The notes: generated by a model from the letters alone, not told the origin. Counted from the stretch's first letter, positions 1 to 7,073 are shown. The stretch: 12,655 nt of DNA from Candidatus Methanoperedentaceae archaeon (GCA_014859785.1 JACUTP010000038.1:1-12655); one strand, 5' to 3'. Numbers and translations are program-made.

Positions 1-471
1 TCAGGAAAAGTATGGAAATTCGGTGACAATATAGATACCGATGTAATCATTCCAGGCAAATACCTGCGTACCACGGATATGAGCATATTTGCATCTCATG
101 CCATGGAAGGAATAGACCCGGATTTTCCACACAAAGTGCAAAATGGCGATATAATAGTTGCAGGCAGGAACTTCGGGTGCGGCTCATCCAGGGAACAGGC
201 GCCCCTGGCGCTGAAACACGCGGGAATCGCATGCGTTGTGGCAGAATCTTTTGCAAGGATATTTTTCAGGAACGCCATCAATGTCGGACTTCCCATCATA
301 GAGGCAAAACCTGATTGTGATGAAGGGGATACCATTGAAATCAACCTGGGAGAAGGAACGGTTAAATGCAAAAATAATACATATCCCGGTTCGAAACTTC
401 CTGGTTTCCTGCGGGATATACTGGCAGACGGCGGTCTTGTTGAACACCGCAAGAGGAAGGCTTTACAATGA
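1..471 (+). CDS. hacB: Homoaconitase small subunit (5' end cut by window edge)
   Basis: Small (swivel-domain) subunit of a methanogen-type homoaconitase. With a large [4Fe-4S] subunit, not in this window, it isomerises homocitrate and its longer homologues to homoisocitrates during 2-oxosuberate synthesis for coenzyme B. The frame is open from base 1, so the start codon lies to the left; 156 residues are visible and only about 5-10 seem missing against the usual 163-170. Visible family motifs are FGDNIDTD near the N-terminus and NFGCGSSREQ at nt 169-198. The specificity loop reads YLRT (nt 61-72). From the literature on M. jannaschii MJ1271 as I recall it, YLRT marks homoaconitase, whereas isopropylmalate isomerases carry hydrophobic residues there (YLVY-like). 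The TGA stop overlaps the next gene's ATG by four bases (ATGA), so translation is probably coupled. A LeuD role, or dual activity, is the alternative. Confidence 0.88.
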   Translation, partial: SGKVWKFGDNIDTDVIIPGKYLRTTDMSIFASHAMEGIDPDFPHKVQNGDIIVAGRNFGCGSSREQAPLALKHAGIACVVAESFARIFFRNAINVGLPIIEAKPDCDEGDTIEINLGEGTVKCKNNTYPGSKLPGFLRDILADGGLVEHRKRKALQ

Positions 472-1337
472 TTTTCCCGGCAGATTATAAAGGCGTGGGC
501 ATGACACGGACCGACCCAGCTGAACGAATCGGCGGACCTGTTTATTTCACGACCGAATACCTTATTTACGAGCACGGGGACTGCTATACGATATATAAGG
601 TTAACAGTGAAGGTGAGGGGTTACTTAAAAAGCTTGTCTCGCTTGAACTGGTTGCAGGTGGGGAACAGGTTGCAAAATTCGAAGAAAAACTTGATTCCCA
701 TGACAGGACAAGGCTTATCGAATCCGCTATTTCCCTCTGCAACGGAACGGTAAATACCGTGGTTTTTGAAGGGATGGACAGGCATACCACTTTTGTAAAA
801 GACCCGAGCCTTCACGAGGTAATGGAAATTGAGATTATTGATATTATCCCGCCCGAGCCGCCCTGGCTTGCATTTGCAATTGAACGGCTTGTAAAAAGCG
901 GGATACTTGGTGAATTAAACGTAATGTTTACCCAAAAACTCATCGACCTTCGCCAGTTTGAAGGCGAAAAAATCGTATTCCCGTGCCATGCCTCTGAACT
1001 GAATGGTAAGTACCTTGATACAGATGTGGATATTGAGGATAACTCCGAACTTGTCGGATGCGATATCTCAAAACAGATATTTGAACTCAGGTTCCCTGAG
1101 CTAACATATAAGCATATCAACATGTGCCCGCTAAAAGCAGAACTCTACAAACCCATAAGACCTTTTATCACGCGGTGCTGCCAGAGCAAGAAATCCGGTA
1201 TGGTAAATATTGATGGTATAGACGGTGCTGTTGTCCACTGGGGCGCTTCTGAATATGATATTGTGGATGCCATACGTATGCTGGTAAAGGTCATGCAAGG
1301 AAATATGCAGGATAACAATAACAACAGGGCACGGTAA
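468..1337 (+). CDS. Conserved archaeal protein of unknown function in the coenzyme B operon
   Basis: A 289-residue soluble protein that I cannot assign to a characterised family. It sits between hacB, which it overlaps by four bases, and aksF, which starts one base after its TAA stop. Co-transcription and translational coupling with 2-oxoacid-elongation genes are therefore very likely. The ATG at 468 is preceded by purine-rich GAGGAAGG (453-460); an ATG at 501 is a second possible start. No signal peptide or membrane segment is visible. Residues 1-130 look like an alpha/beta region. The C-terminal half is richer in cysteine: C173-H174 (FPCHASELNG), C198, C220 (NMCP) and a C237-C238 pair (TRCCQS), followed by a short VNIDGIDGAVVHWG stretch. 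These could bind a metal or Fe-S cluster, but that is inference. The low-complexity tail (DNNNNRAR) is probably disordered. A role in coenzyme B or leucine synthesis is suggested only by position. Confidence 0.85.
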   Translation: MIFPADYKGVGMTRTDPAERIGGPVYFTTEYLIYEHGDCYTIYKVNSEGEGLLKKLVSLELVAGGEQVAKFEEKLDSHDRTRLIESAISLCNGTVNTVVFEGMDRHTTFVKDPSLHEVMEIEIIDIIPPEPPWLAFAIERLVKSGILGELNVMFTQKLIDLRQFEGEKIVFPCHASELNGKYLDTDVDIEDNSELVGCDISKQIFELRFPELTYKHINMCPLKAELYKPIRPFITRCCQSKKSGMVNIDGIDGAVVHWGASEYDIVDAIRMLVKVMQGNMQDNNNNRAR

Positions 1338-1338
1338 C

Positions 1339-2325
1339 ATGAAACTCGCTGTTATTCCCGGTGATGGTATCGGCAAGGAAGTAATACCTGCTGCCATGTC
1401 AGTACTTGACAGGTTCAACCTTGATATTGAGAAAACATACCTTGAAGTCGGGTACGGCAGGTGGGAACGCACAGGTCTTGCAATTACGGATGATGATATT
1501 AATACCATCAAGGAATGTGACTGTGTCCTGTTCGGCGCTATAACAACACCAAATGACCCGAACTACAGAAGTGTTCTTGTCCGTTTAAGGCGGGAACTTG
1601 ACCTGTATGCCAACATCCGCCCGTTCGCTCCGCTTCCTAACGTCACGCTGCCCTGCTACAACAACAAGCATTTCGATTTTATCATTGTGCGGGAGAACAC
1701 GGAGGGCATGTATTCAGGTATTGAGGAAATACATGCAGATACCGCATATACGACAAGGGTAATTACACGCAAAGGCAGCGAGAGGATTGCCGGCCGAGCC
1801 TGCAGGATAGCAGCCGCACAGAGCAGCCGGTTAACCATTGTTCATAAGGCAAATGTCATGAAATCCTGCTCGTTTTTCCGTGATATCTGTATTGAGGTTG
1901 CAAAAAAGAACAACATATCATACAGCGAAATGCTGGTTGATGCCATGGCATACGACCTTGTCCTGCATCCTGAACGGTATGAGGTTATAGTCACCACAAA
2001 CCTTTTCGGGGATATCCTGAGCGACCTTTCAGCAGCCCTTGTTGGAGGACTTGGACTCTGCCCGAGTGCAAATATCGGTGAAAGGTATGCATTATTTGAG
2101 CCCGTGCACGGAAGCGCGCCTGACATTGCAGGAAAAGGTATTGCCAACCCGGTAGCAGCCATACTGAGTGTTAAGATGATGCTTGAATGGGCGGGATGGA
2201 ATAAAGAAGCCCGATCACTCAGGAATGCTGTTGACGAGGTACTAAAGTCAGGAAAAACCACTCCTGACCTTGGCGGAAGTTGTACCACTAAAGAAGTTGC
2301 AAGAGCGGTAGAAACATTGATTTAA
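1339..2325 (+). CDS. aksF: Homoisocitrate / 3-isopropylmalate dehydrogenase
   Basis: NAD-dependent beta-decarboxylating dehydrogenase, 328 residues, full length for the family. Recognisable parts are GDGIG (residues 8-12), the substrate helix VRLRRELDLYANIRP (81-95) with R84/R85 and R94, VRENTEGMY (117-125) with R118 and Y125, K170 in HKAN, the metal-binding aspartates D201, D225 and D229, and the NAD-binding EPVHGSAPDIAGKGIANP (254-271). The stretch GAITTPNDPNYRS before the substrate helix resembles M. jannaschii AksF (MJ1596, ITSPKPGEVKNYKS, from memory) more than its LeuB, and ITRKGSERI is shared too. With the YLRT-type homoaconitase subunit two genes upstream, homoisocitrate oxidation in coenzyme B synthesis is the favoured role. 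Isopropylmalate dehydrogenase (LeuB) or dual use remains possible. No strong ribosome-binding site is seen, which fits coupling to the gene one base upstream. It converges with the permease gene, two bases apart. Confidence 0.85.
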   Translation: MKLAVIPGDGIGKEVIPAAMSVLDRFNLDIEKTYLEVGYGRWERTGLAITDDDINTIKECDCVLFGAITTPNDPNYRSVLVRLRRELDLYANIRPFAPLPNVTLPCYNNKHFDFIIVRENTEGMYSGIEEIHADTAYTTRVITRKGSERIAGRACRIAAAQSSRLTIVHKANVMKSCSFFRDICIEVAKKNNISYSEMLVDAMAYDLVLHPERYEVIVTTNLFGDILSDLSAALVGGLGLCPSANIGERYALFEPVHGSAPDIAGKGIANPVAAILSVKMMLEWAGWNKEARSLRNAVDEVLKSGKTTPDLGGSCTTKEVARAVETLI

Positions 2326-2327
2326 TT

Positions 2328-3305
2328 TTAAGATATTGCCACCATTAAAAAATACGCCATCGTACCTGCCATAAGAGGTGAGATTATCCATGCCATTGCT
2401 ATTTTCTTGACAGTATCACCTTTCATGATATGCATGCCGCTGTTGGCGCATCCAATCCCGATAACACCGGCAGTCACGATTTCACCGAGGGAAACAGGTA
2501 TCCCGTAAATCGAGGCTGCATGGACAATCGCGGCTGCTATGAACTCAACAAATGTTGCCCTTATGACACAGAGTTCGGTTATCTCCCTGCCCACAGTATC
2601 CAGCACCCTTCCACCAAGGAGAAGAGCTCCAAGACCGAGAGCCAGACCACCGAGAATCGCACCATGAAGCGATATGAGCATGCCCGCGCCCACGAACGGT
2701 CCGACTGCATTGGCTGCATTATTGGCACCGGCAGAATAAGCAACATATGAGCCTGAAACCGTCAGGAGAATATTCAAAAATTTACGGATGGAATCCTCTG
2801 AATCGCTGTGGTCAGCAAGCCAGATAAGTACTTCAGTATAGAGATATTTGCCAACAATATATGCAAGGAACCAGGCGAGAATAGGTGTCACAACCCACCA
2901 TGCAACAATTTCACTGATTGTGCCTGTGTTTATTTTTGATACATCGTAGAAAAACCCGATTCCTACAATTGCACCCACTGCCGCCTGGCTTGTTGAAATG
3001 GGCAGGCGGATGATATTGGCAAGGAATATTGTAATTCCGGCAGCACCCACTGCCACAACTGCCCCTTCAAGAAGGATAGTCCCTGGCGGCAATATCCCGC
3101 TTCCGAGGGTCTTGATAACTTCTCCCCCATTGAGCACAGCACCAAGAAGGGAAAAAATGCTTATTAATACTACAGCCTGCAATTTCGTCCTCGCCCCGGC
3201 ACCGTACGCCGCGCCCATTGAGGCAGCGGCGTTATTACCGCCGATATTAACACCCATGAAAACGGCTACTGCAATTGCCGCGATAAACATTAACGTGATA
3301 TCCAT
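2328..3305 (-). CDS. PiT-family inorganic anion (phosphate/sulfate) permease
   Basis: Integral membrane protein of 325 residues with about ten hydrophobic segments and the inverted-repeat layout of the PiT (PHO4) family. The first signature is at residues 22-29 (GGNNAAAS) with LPISTSQA at 101-108. The second is at 193-200 (GANNAANA) with IPVSLGEI at 269-276. The canonical form is GANDVANA plus a PVSTTH-like element, so the usual aspartate is asparagine in both halves and the second PVSTTH element has become PVSLGE. A short polar loop, residues 165-175, separates the halves. Phosphate is the commonest substrate, but sulfate permeases also occur in this family and the sequence does not decide. 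No DUF47/PhoU-like regulator, often found beside archaeal PiT genes, is next to it. The ATG lies about 23 bases downstream of the start expected from the CTTTATATT box at 3349-3357. Confidence 0.85.
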   Translation of the reverse strand: MDITLMFIAAIAVAVFMGVNIGGNNAAASMGAAYGAGARTKLQAVVLISIFSLLGAVLNGGEVIKTLGSGILPPGTILLEGAVVAVGAAGITIFLANIIRLPISTSQAAVGAIVGIGFFYDVSKINTGTISEIVAWWVVTPILAWFLAYIVGKYLYTEVLIWLADHSDSEDSIRKFLNILLTVSGSYVAYSAGANNAANAVGPFVGAGMLISLHGAILGGLALGLGALLLGGRVLDTVGREITELCVIRATFVEFIAAAIVHAASIYGIPVSLGEIVTAGVIGIGCANSGMHIMKGDTVKKIAMAWIISPLMAGTMAYFLMVAIS

Positions 3306-3348
3306 TGTAATAAATCCCTGTGTTTTCCTTCTCTACTATTTTATAGAT

Positions 3349-3357
3349 AATATAAAG
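3349..3357 (-). promoter_or_regulatory. Probable TATA box of the PiT permease gene
   Basis: The minus strand reads CTTTATATT here, close to the archaeal box A. A start about 25 bases further on (near 3328) would leave a leader of about 23 bases before the ATG at 3305. It lies between the permease and the 3' end of thg1. Confidence 0.5.
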
Positions 3358-3395
3358 AATGGTATTGGCAAAATTAACCTGGACAGGGCAAATAA

Positions 3396-4157
3396 TTACC
3401 GTTTCATGGATAACAGCTTTTCGACGAGTTTCCTGCCTTCACCTGTCTTAAATATCGGGGTATCCCAATCCTGTACTATTTTTGTCCTTGTAGTTTCAAC
3501 CGCAGTTTTCGTAACAGGGTTATATCCCGTCTTCACATAGGTTTTCCTGTAAACCAGTATCCCGCATCTCTGCCATGCAGGTGTTGCGGCAAGGTTAATC
3601 CCGTGCCTGAACACGAGTTCATGAATCTGGCTGGCTTTCTTTTTCTTAAGATATTTTGCTGCCTCGTTTTCAGACATCCCGTCTTCCAGCAGGGTGTAGA
3701 ATCCGCATAAGTTTATATGGTTCCTCCATGTTTCAGCCTGCCTCCATAAAAGATAATCGTAAATATTTTCTTTCCCTAACGTGATAATCCTTGAATCAAA
3801 TGCTACCGGCTTTTCAAGGTTTAACTTAATAGTCAGTGCAGATGAGAGGAAACCCGGGATTATTGAATTGATTTTCTCGATTCTTTCGTTAAAAGGTATC
3901 TCGTAGAAAAAAAGGTTTATTTCATCGGAAAACAGGAATGCAAACAAAGGATTCAAACCGCTTTCGTTGAAAAACAGTACTGTGGAATCAGCCATGGCAC
4001 GCGCGAACCGCTCATCATAGGGTTTTTCAAAATCCAGTGACGAAAGAATACGCCTGAACCTCCTGCCGTCAATCCTGACCGCAAAAGGCGGAAAAACCCT
4101 TAACCCGGAGTATACTTCCCTCCCCTTCATCTCCTTTTCTGAAAACTTGTGACTCAC
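3396..4157 (-). CDS. thg1: tRNA-His guanylyltransferase (Thg1 family)
   Basis: Adds the G(-1) identity nucleotide to the 5' end of tRNA-His by 3'-to-5' polymerisation; archaeal members can also extend or repair 5' ends of tRNA on a template. The protein has 253 residues, normal for Thg1. The palm-type catalytic aspartates are seen in VRIDGRRF (D30) and FSDEINLFF (D78). FDSRI (120-124), YDYLLWRQAETWRNHINL (133-150) and ELVFRHGIN (180-188) are the remaining family landmarks. The reading frame is continuous with a TAA stop. This is worth noting because the Methanosarcina acetivorans homologue is known to contain an in-frame amber codon for pyrrolysine. The gene begins three bases after the stop of the PRC-barrel gene, so the two are almost certainly one transcript. 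The C-terminus (about residue 205 onward) is less conserved. Confidence 0.92.
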   Translation of the reverse strand: MSHKFSEKEMKGREVYSGLRVFPPFAVRIDGRRFRRILSSLDFEKPYDERFARAMADSTVLFFNESGLNPLFAFLFSDEINLFFYEIPFNERIEKINSIIPGFLSSALTIKLNLEKPVAFDSRIITLGKENIYDYLLWRQAETWRNHINLCGFYTLLEDGMSENEAAKYLKKKKASQIHELVFRHGINLAATPAWQRCGILVYRKTYVKTGYNPVTKTAVETTRTKIVQDWDTPIFKTGEGRKLVEKLLSMKR

Positions 4158-4160
4158 GGT

Positions 4161-4454
4161 TTATTGTTCATCTTCTTCGTATAAACTGATGTCTTCTACC
4201 ATTTCCCCGGATTTTGTGAAATGGTTTGCAAGATGCCTTATCAGGAGAACATCCCCCACGGCTGTAACCCACCTGAACGGAATAATAACCCCGGATTTAG
4301 TTGTATCAAACATTTCAGGATTTAATTTTGTTACACCCAGACCCATTGCCTTTTTTTCCTGAACTTCAAGAAGAACATCATTGATTTTTCCTATGTAAAT
4401 ACCTTTATCTGTATAAACATTTAAGCCGAATAATGAAGAGACCTCGATATGCAT
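4161..4454 (-). CDS. Small PRC-barrel domain protein (CdpB-like)
   Basis: A 97-residue protein consisting of one PRC-barrel domain. Visible are the opening strand SSLFGLNVYTDKGIYIGKI (6-24), the turn VLLEVQEKKAMGLGV (27-41), and GVIIPFRWVTAVGDVLLIRH (55-74), where the PFxxVxAVGDxxLI pattern is typical of the fold, followed by an acidic tail (SLYEEDEQ). Stand-alone PRC-barrel proteins of this size are widespread in Euryarchaeota. In Haloferax the CdpB1 and CdpB2 members act in FtsZ-based cell division, binding each other and the anchor CdpA. Assigning this protein to that role is inference from size and fold. No membrane segment is seen. The ATG has a good ribosome-binding site (AAGGTG on the minus strand, 4464-4469). 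It is the first gene of a two-gene operon with thg1. Confidence 0.82.
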   Translation of the reverse strand: MHIEVSSLFGLNVYTDKGIYIGKINDVLLEVQEKKAMGLGVTKLNPEMFDTTKSGVIIPFRWVTAVGDVLLIRHLANHFTKSGEMVEDISLYEEDEQ

Positions 4455-4490
4455 GATTTATATCACCTTACCTGAATACGGATGATTGCA

Positions 4491-4500
4491 ATATATACTT
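4491..4500 (-). promoter_or_regulatory. Probable TATA box of the PRC-barrel/thg1 operon
   Basis: The minus strand reads AAGTATATAT, about 37 bases before the ATG at 4454. This predicts a short leader that carries the AAGGTG ribosome-binding site at 4464-4469. Confidence 0.5.
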
Positions 4501-4540
4501 TATTGATTGTTTTTAATCTCAATGTATATGATTATCGTAT

Positions 4541-4549
4541 TTTATAAAT
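4541..4549 (+). promoter_or_regulatory. Probable TATA box of the malate dehydrogenase gene
   Basis: TTTATAAAT on the plus strand within the 190-base divergent region 4455-4644. It predicts a start near 4570 and a leader of about 70 bases, longer than its neighbours' leaders. A strong ribosome-binding site, AAAGGTGA, lies at 4631-4638. Confidence 0.45.
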
Positions 4550-4644
4550 GCAATTGCTTGCACGCGCCAGCCATATAACGATTACGAAAGTTCGCAAACA
4601 TTATCATCCTTAAACCCCTCATAACCAAAAAAAGGTGAATATAA

Positions 4645-5577
4645 ATGCCAAAAATCACAGTTATAGGTTCGGGTGCGGTCGGCGCAACAACAGCCCAGAG
4701 GATAGCAGAAAAGGAACTCGGGGATATAGTACTCACGGATATAATCGAGGGAATGCCACAGGGAAAGGCACTCGACCTCATGGAAGCCGGTCCTATCATG
4801 GGATACGACTCAAGTATCATGGGGACGAACGACTACAGGGACATGGAAGACTCTGATGTTGTTATCATAACGGCAGGAATGGCACGTAAACCAGGCATGT
4901 CCCGGGACGACCTTCTCAGGATAAATTCCAATATTATAAAGGAAGTATCGGAAAACATTAAAAAATATGCCCCTGATTCCGTGATTATCACGGTCACCAA
5001 TCCCCTTGACATTATGACTTATGTCACCCTGAAAACAACCGGTTTTGAACCAAACAGGGTATTCGGGATGAGCGGTGTCCTTGATTCAGGGCGGTTTGCA
5101 GCATTCATAGCCATGGAACTTGGGTGCTCTGTACGTGATATAAACGCCATGGTGCTTGGCGGGCATGGTGATACCATGGTACCACTTCCGCGTTTCACAA
5201 CGGTTTCAGGTGTCCCGATAACAGAACTGATACCTGAAGCAACAATACATCGCCTTGTTGACAGGACGGTAAACGGGGGGATTGAAATTGTAAATCTACT
5301 GAAAAATGGCAGTGCCTTCTACTCGCCATCTGCCTCGGTCATGAACATGGTGGAAGCGGTTGTGAAGGATACGGCACGGATAATGCCTGTATGCGCCTTC
5401 CTGAACGGTGAATACGGTTACAATGATATTTATCTCGGTGTTCCTGCGAAACTCGGACGCAGCGGTGTGGAAGAAATAATCGAGTTAAAACTGGAAGAAA
5501 ACGAGAAAAAATACCTGGAAAAGTCTGCAAATGCAGTAAAATCCGGAATAGCAGCTCTTAACAAGTTAGATTCATAA
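4645..5577 (+). CDS. mdh: Malate dehydrogenase (LDH-like type)
   Basis: NAD(P)-dependent malate/oxaloacetate oxidoreductase of the lactate-dehydrogenase-like class, 310 residues. The Rossmann motif is GSGAVG (8-13), and D32 at the end of the second strand (VLTD) favours NAD over NADP. The loop ARKPGMSRDDL (80-90) carries R81, the residue that selects malate over lactate, and R87. Catalytic D147 is in GVLDSGR and catalytic H174 in GGHGDTM; N119 is in TNP. No feature is missing. The ATG is preceded by AAAGGTGA. The gene stands alone between a divergent promoter and a structured AT-rich stretch. In a methane-metabolising archaeon it would serve the partial citric acid cycle that feeds oxaloacetate-derived biosynthesis; that role is inferred. 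Confidence 0.95.
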   Translation: MPKITVIGSGAVGATTAQRIAEKELGDIVLTDIIEGMPQGKALDLMEAGPIMGYDSSIMGTNDYRDMEDSDVVIITAGMARKPGMSRDDLLRINSNIIKEVSENIKKYAPDSVIITVTNPLDIMTYVTLKTTGFEPNRVFGMSGVLDSGRFAAFIAMELGCSVRDINAMVLGGHGDTMVPLPRFTTVSGVPITELIPEATIHRLVDRTVNGGIEIVNLLKNGSAFYSPSASVMNMVEAVVKDTARIMPVCAFLNGEYGYNDIYLGVPAKLGRSGVEEIIELKLEENEKKYLEKSANAVKSGIAALNKLDS

Positions 5578-5650
5578 ATATAATAATAAAAATACTAAGA
5601 AATTAAAAATAACTGTTACAAATCCGGATATGAATCCTGTTTTACATCCT

Positions 5651-5670
5651 GCGTTAAACCGCTTTAATGC
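5651..5670 (+). other. Short perfect hairpin in the mdh-trmO-like gap
   Basis: GCGTTAAA (5651-5658), loop CCGC, TTTAATGC (5663-5670): eight pairs, one a G-U wobble. It lies 73 bases after the mdh stop. It could protect or end the mdh transcript, or form part of the leader of the next operon. No T-run follows directly. Confidence 0.4.
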
Positions 5671-5674
5671 GAAA

Positions 5675-5712
5675 AGGATAAGAATGGGTGGGTACTAATA
5701 ACCTATTATCCT
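5675..5712 (+). other. Second, imperfect hairpin in the same gap
   Basis: AGGATAA (5675-5681) pairs with TTATCCT (5706-5712) around a loop of about 24 bases. A partial inner match exists between ATGGGT and ACCTAT. It follows the 5651-5670 hairpin by four bases and ends 45 bases before the likely start of the TrmO-like gene. Confidence 0.3.
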
Positions 5713-5757
5713 GAATGGATATGTAAAATCATATTGTATTTTTTACGAGGTCGTGAC

Positions 5758-6045
5758 TTGAAATTAAATATACAACCCATCGGTATAATAAAAAAAGCCA
5801 ATTCCGGGCATTCCGATGTGTTAATTTATTCTGATTTTAAAAAAATAATTGGTAATATTATGGAAAAGTTCGAGAATGGCACGAACCTTTTGATAGTACA
5901 TAAAAATATGCACGAAAAAGACGAACATCAGGTAAGGGTATCAATAGCCGAATTAATTAATTGCAAGGGTAATCTGCTGAAGGTCAAAGGTATAGATGCC
6001 GATGATGACCCGGTTATTGATGTCAGACTGGGAAATGAAATATAA
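5758..6045 (+). CDS. Reduced TrmO-like (UPF0066) protein
   Basis: A 95-residue protein if it starts at TTG 5758, which has GAGGT (5746-5750) at good spacing; an upstream TTG at 5734 would add eight residues but lacks such a site. The N-terminus (IQPIGIIKK, 5-13) and C-terminus (VSIAELINCKGNLLKVKGID, 61-80, then PVIDVR) match both ends of the TrmO beta-barrel, whose family consensus is PIGxIxSPY... and LSxVELLxxxGNxLxVxGxDxxDGTPVLDIKPY. TrmO methylates the t6A37 base of tRNA-Thr with S-adenosylmethionine. The middle of the family, including the SPY...PRQ region and the ATRSPxRPNPIG cofactor and substrate motif, is absent, and the protein is clearly shorter than a normal domain (about 130-150). 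It is probably a diverged or inactive relative with another job. It ends 14 bases before fen1 and is likely co-transcribed with it. Confidence 0.65.
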   Translation: MKLNIQPIGIIKKANSGHSDVLIYSDFKKIIGNIMEKFENGTNLLIVHKNMHEKDEHQVRVSIAELINCKGNLLKVKGIDADDDPVIDVRLGNEI

Positions 6046-6059
6046 CCCGGGGTGCAACC

Positions 6060-7073
6060 ATGGGTGCTGACCTCGGTGACCTTTTTGAAAGAATAGAAAT
6101 AGAACTTCCCGAACTGAATGGCAGGATTATTGCCGTTGATGCCTACAATACACTGTACCAGTTTTTAAGTATTATCAGGCAACGTGACGGCACACCTCTT
6201 AAGGATTCACGCGGTGAGGTGACGTCCCATCTTTCAGGTATTTTATACAGGACTACTAATCTTATTGAAACCGGTATTAAACCTGTTTTCGTGTTTGACG
6301 GAAAACCTTCCGTGCTAAAAAACCTGACTATTGAGGAGCGGAAGAAAAACCGTATCGATGCAGCGCAAAAATGGGAAATGGCAATTGCCGAGGGTGCTGA
6401 AGATGCGTTCAAACATGCTCAAGGCTCATCCCATCTAAAAGGGAATATGGTTGAGGATGCCATGACCCTTCTGGGTTTTATGGGAATACCTGTTGTGCAG
6501 GCACCGTCTGAGGGCGAAGCCCAGGCGACTTTCATGGTTAAAAATGGTGATGCCTATGCGGTTGGTTCGCAGGATTATGATGCGCTTCTTCTTGGCTCGC
6601 CTCTTGTTGTCAGGAACCTTACGGTGACAGGAAAAAGGAAGCTTCCCGGAAAAAGCATATATGTCGATGTTAAACCTGAGATAATCGAGCTTGAGGGGGG
6701 GCTTTCAAGACTCGGAATATCACGGGAGCAGCTTGTAGATATTGCCCTGCTTGTGGGGACAGATTTCAATCCAGGTATCAAAGGAATCGGACCGAAAAAA
6801 GCACTCAAGCTTATTAAGAAGCATGGTATGATTGAGGGCGTGCTCGGTGAACTGGATACTGGTATCAAACACATACAGGAAATAAGGGAACTGTTCCTTA
6901 ATCCTGATGTGACACCTGATTATGATGTGAAGTGGAAAAAACCAGAGCCTGATAAGATTGTGAAATTCCTGTGCGAAGGACATGATTTCTCGGAAGCCCG
7001 TGTGGAAAAGGCTGTTGCGCGCCTCGTTGATGCTTCTGATAAGGGACAGCAGACGCTTGATAAGTGGTTTTAG
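6060..7073 (+). CDS. fen: Flap endonuclease 1
   Basis: Structure-specific 5' nuclease that removes RNA-primed flaps during Okazaki-fragment maturation and acts in base-excision repair. The protein has 337 residues, the normal archaeal length. The N-terminal glycine needed at the active site follows Met1 (MGADLGDLF). The metal-binding carboxylates are D27 (DAYN), D80 (VFDGKP), E151 and E153 (SEGEAQ), D172 and D174 (QDYDALL) and D235 (GTDFNPG). The helix-two-turn-helix GIKGIGPKKALKLIKKHG (239-256) binds the duplex. The last eight residues, QQTLDKWF (330-337), are a textbook PCNA-binding box (QxxLxxWF). The stop is TAG immediately after this box, so the amber codon is a true stop here. GGGGTG at 6049-6054 is the ribosome-binding site. 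A run of six T follows the stop. Confidence 0.97.
   Translation: MGADLGDLFERIEIELPELNGRIIAVDAYNTLYQFLSIIRQRDGTPLKDSRGEVTSHLSGILYRTTNLIETGIKPVFVFDGKPSVLKNLTIEERKKNRIDAAQKWEMAIAEGAEDAFKHAQGSSHLKGNMVEDAMTLLGFMGIPVVQAPSEGEAQATFMVKNGDAYAVGSQDYDALLLGSPLVVRNLTVTGKRKLPGKSIYVDVKPEIIELEGGLSRLGISREQLVDIALLVGTDFNPGIKGIGPKKALKLIKKHGMIEGVLGELDTGIKHIQEIRELFLNPDVTPDYDVKWKKPEPDKIVKFLCEGHDFSEARVEKAVARLVDASDKGQQTLDKWF

Noticed and set aside
96..575. 159-residue minus-strand frame across hacB and the next gene
   Set aside because: It is the antisense shadow of hacB, whose motifs are certain on the plus strand.
2430..2750. 106-residue plus-strand frame inside the permease gene
   Set aside because: It is antisense to a well-recognised membrane protein and its translation has no domain features.
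4455..4644. Possible small RNA or riboswitch in the divergent mdh region
   Set aside because: Apart from the two TATA boxes and ribosome-binding sites I found no stable stem, box C/D motif or repeat in it.
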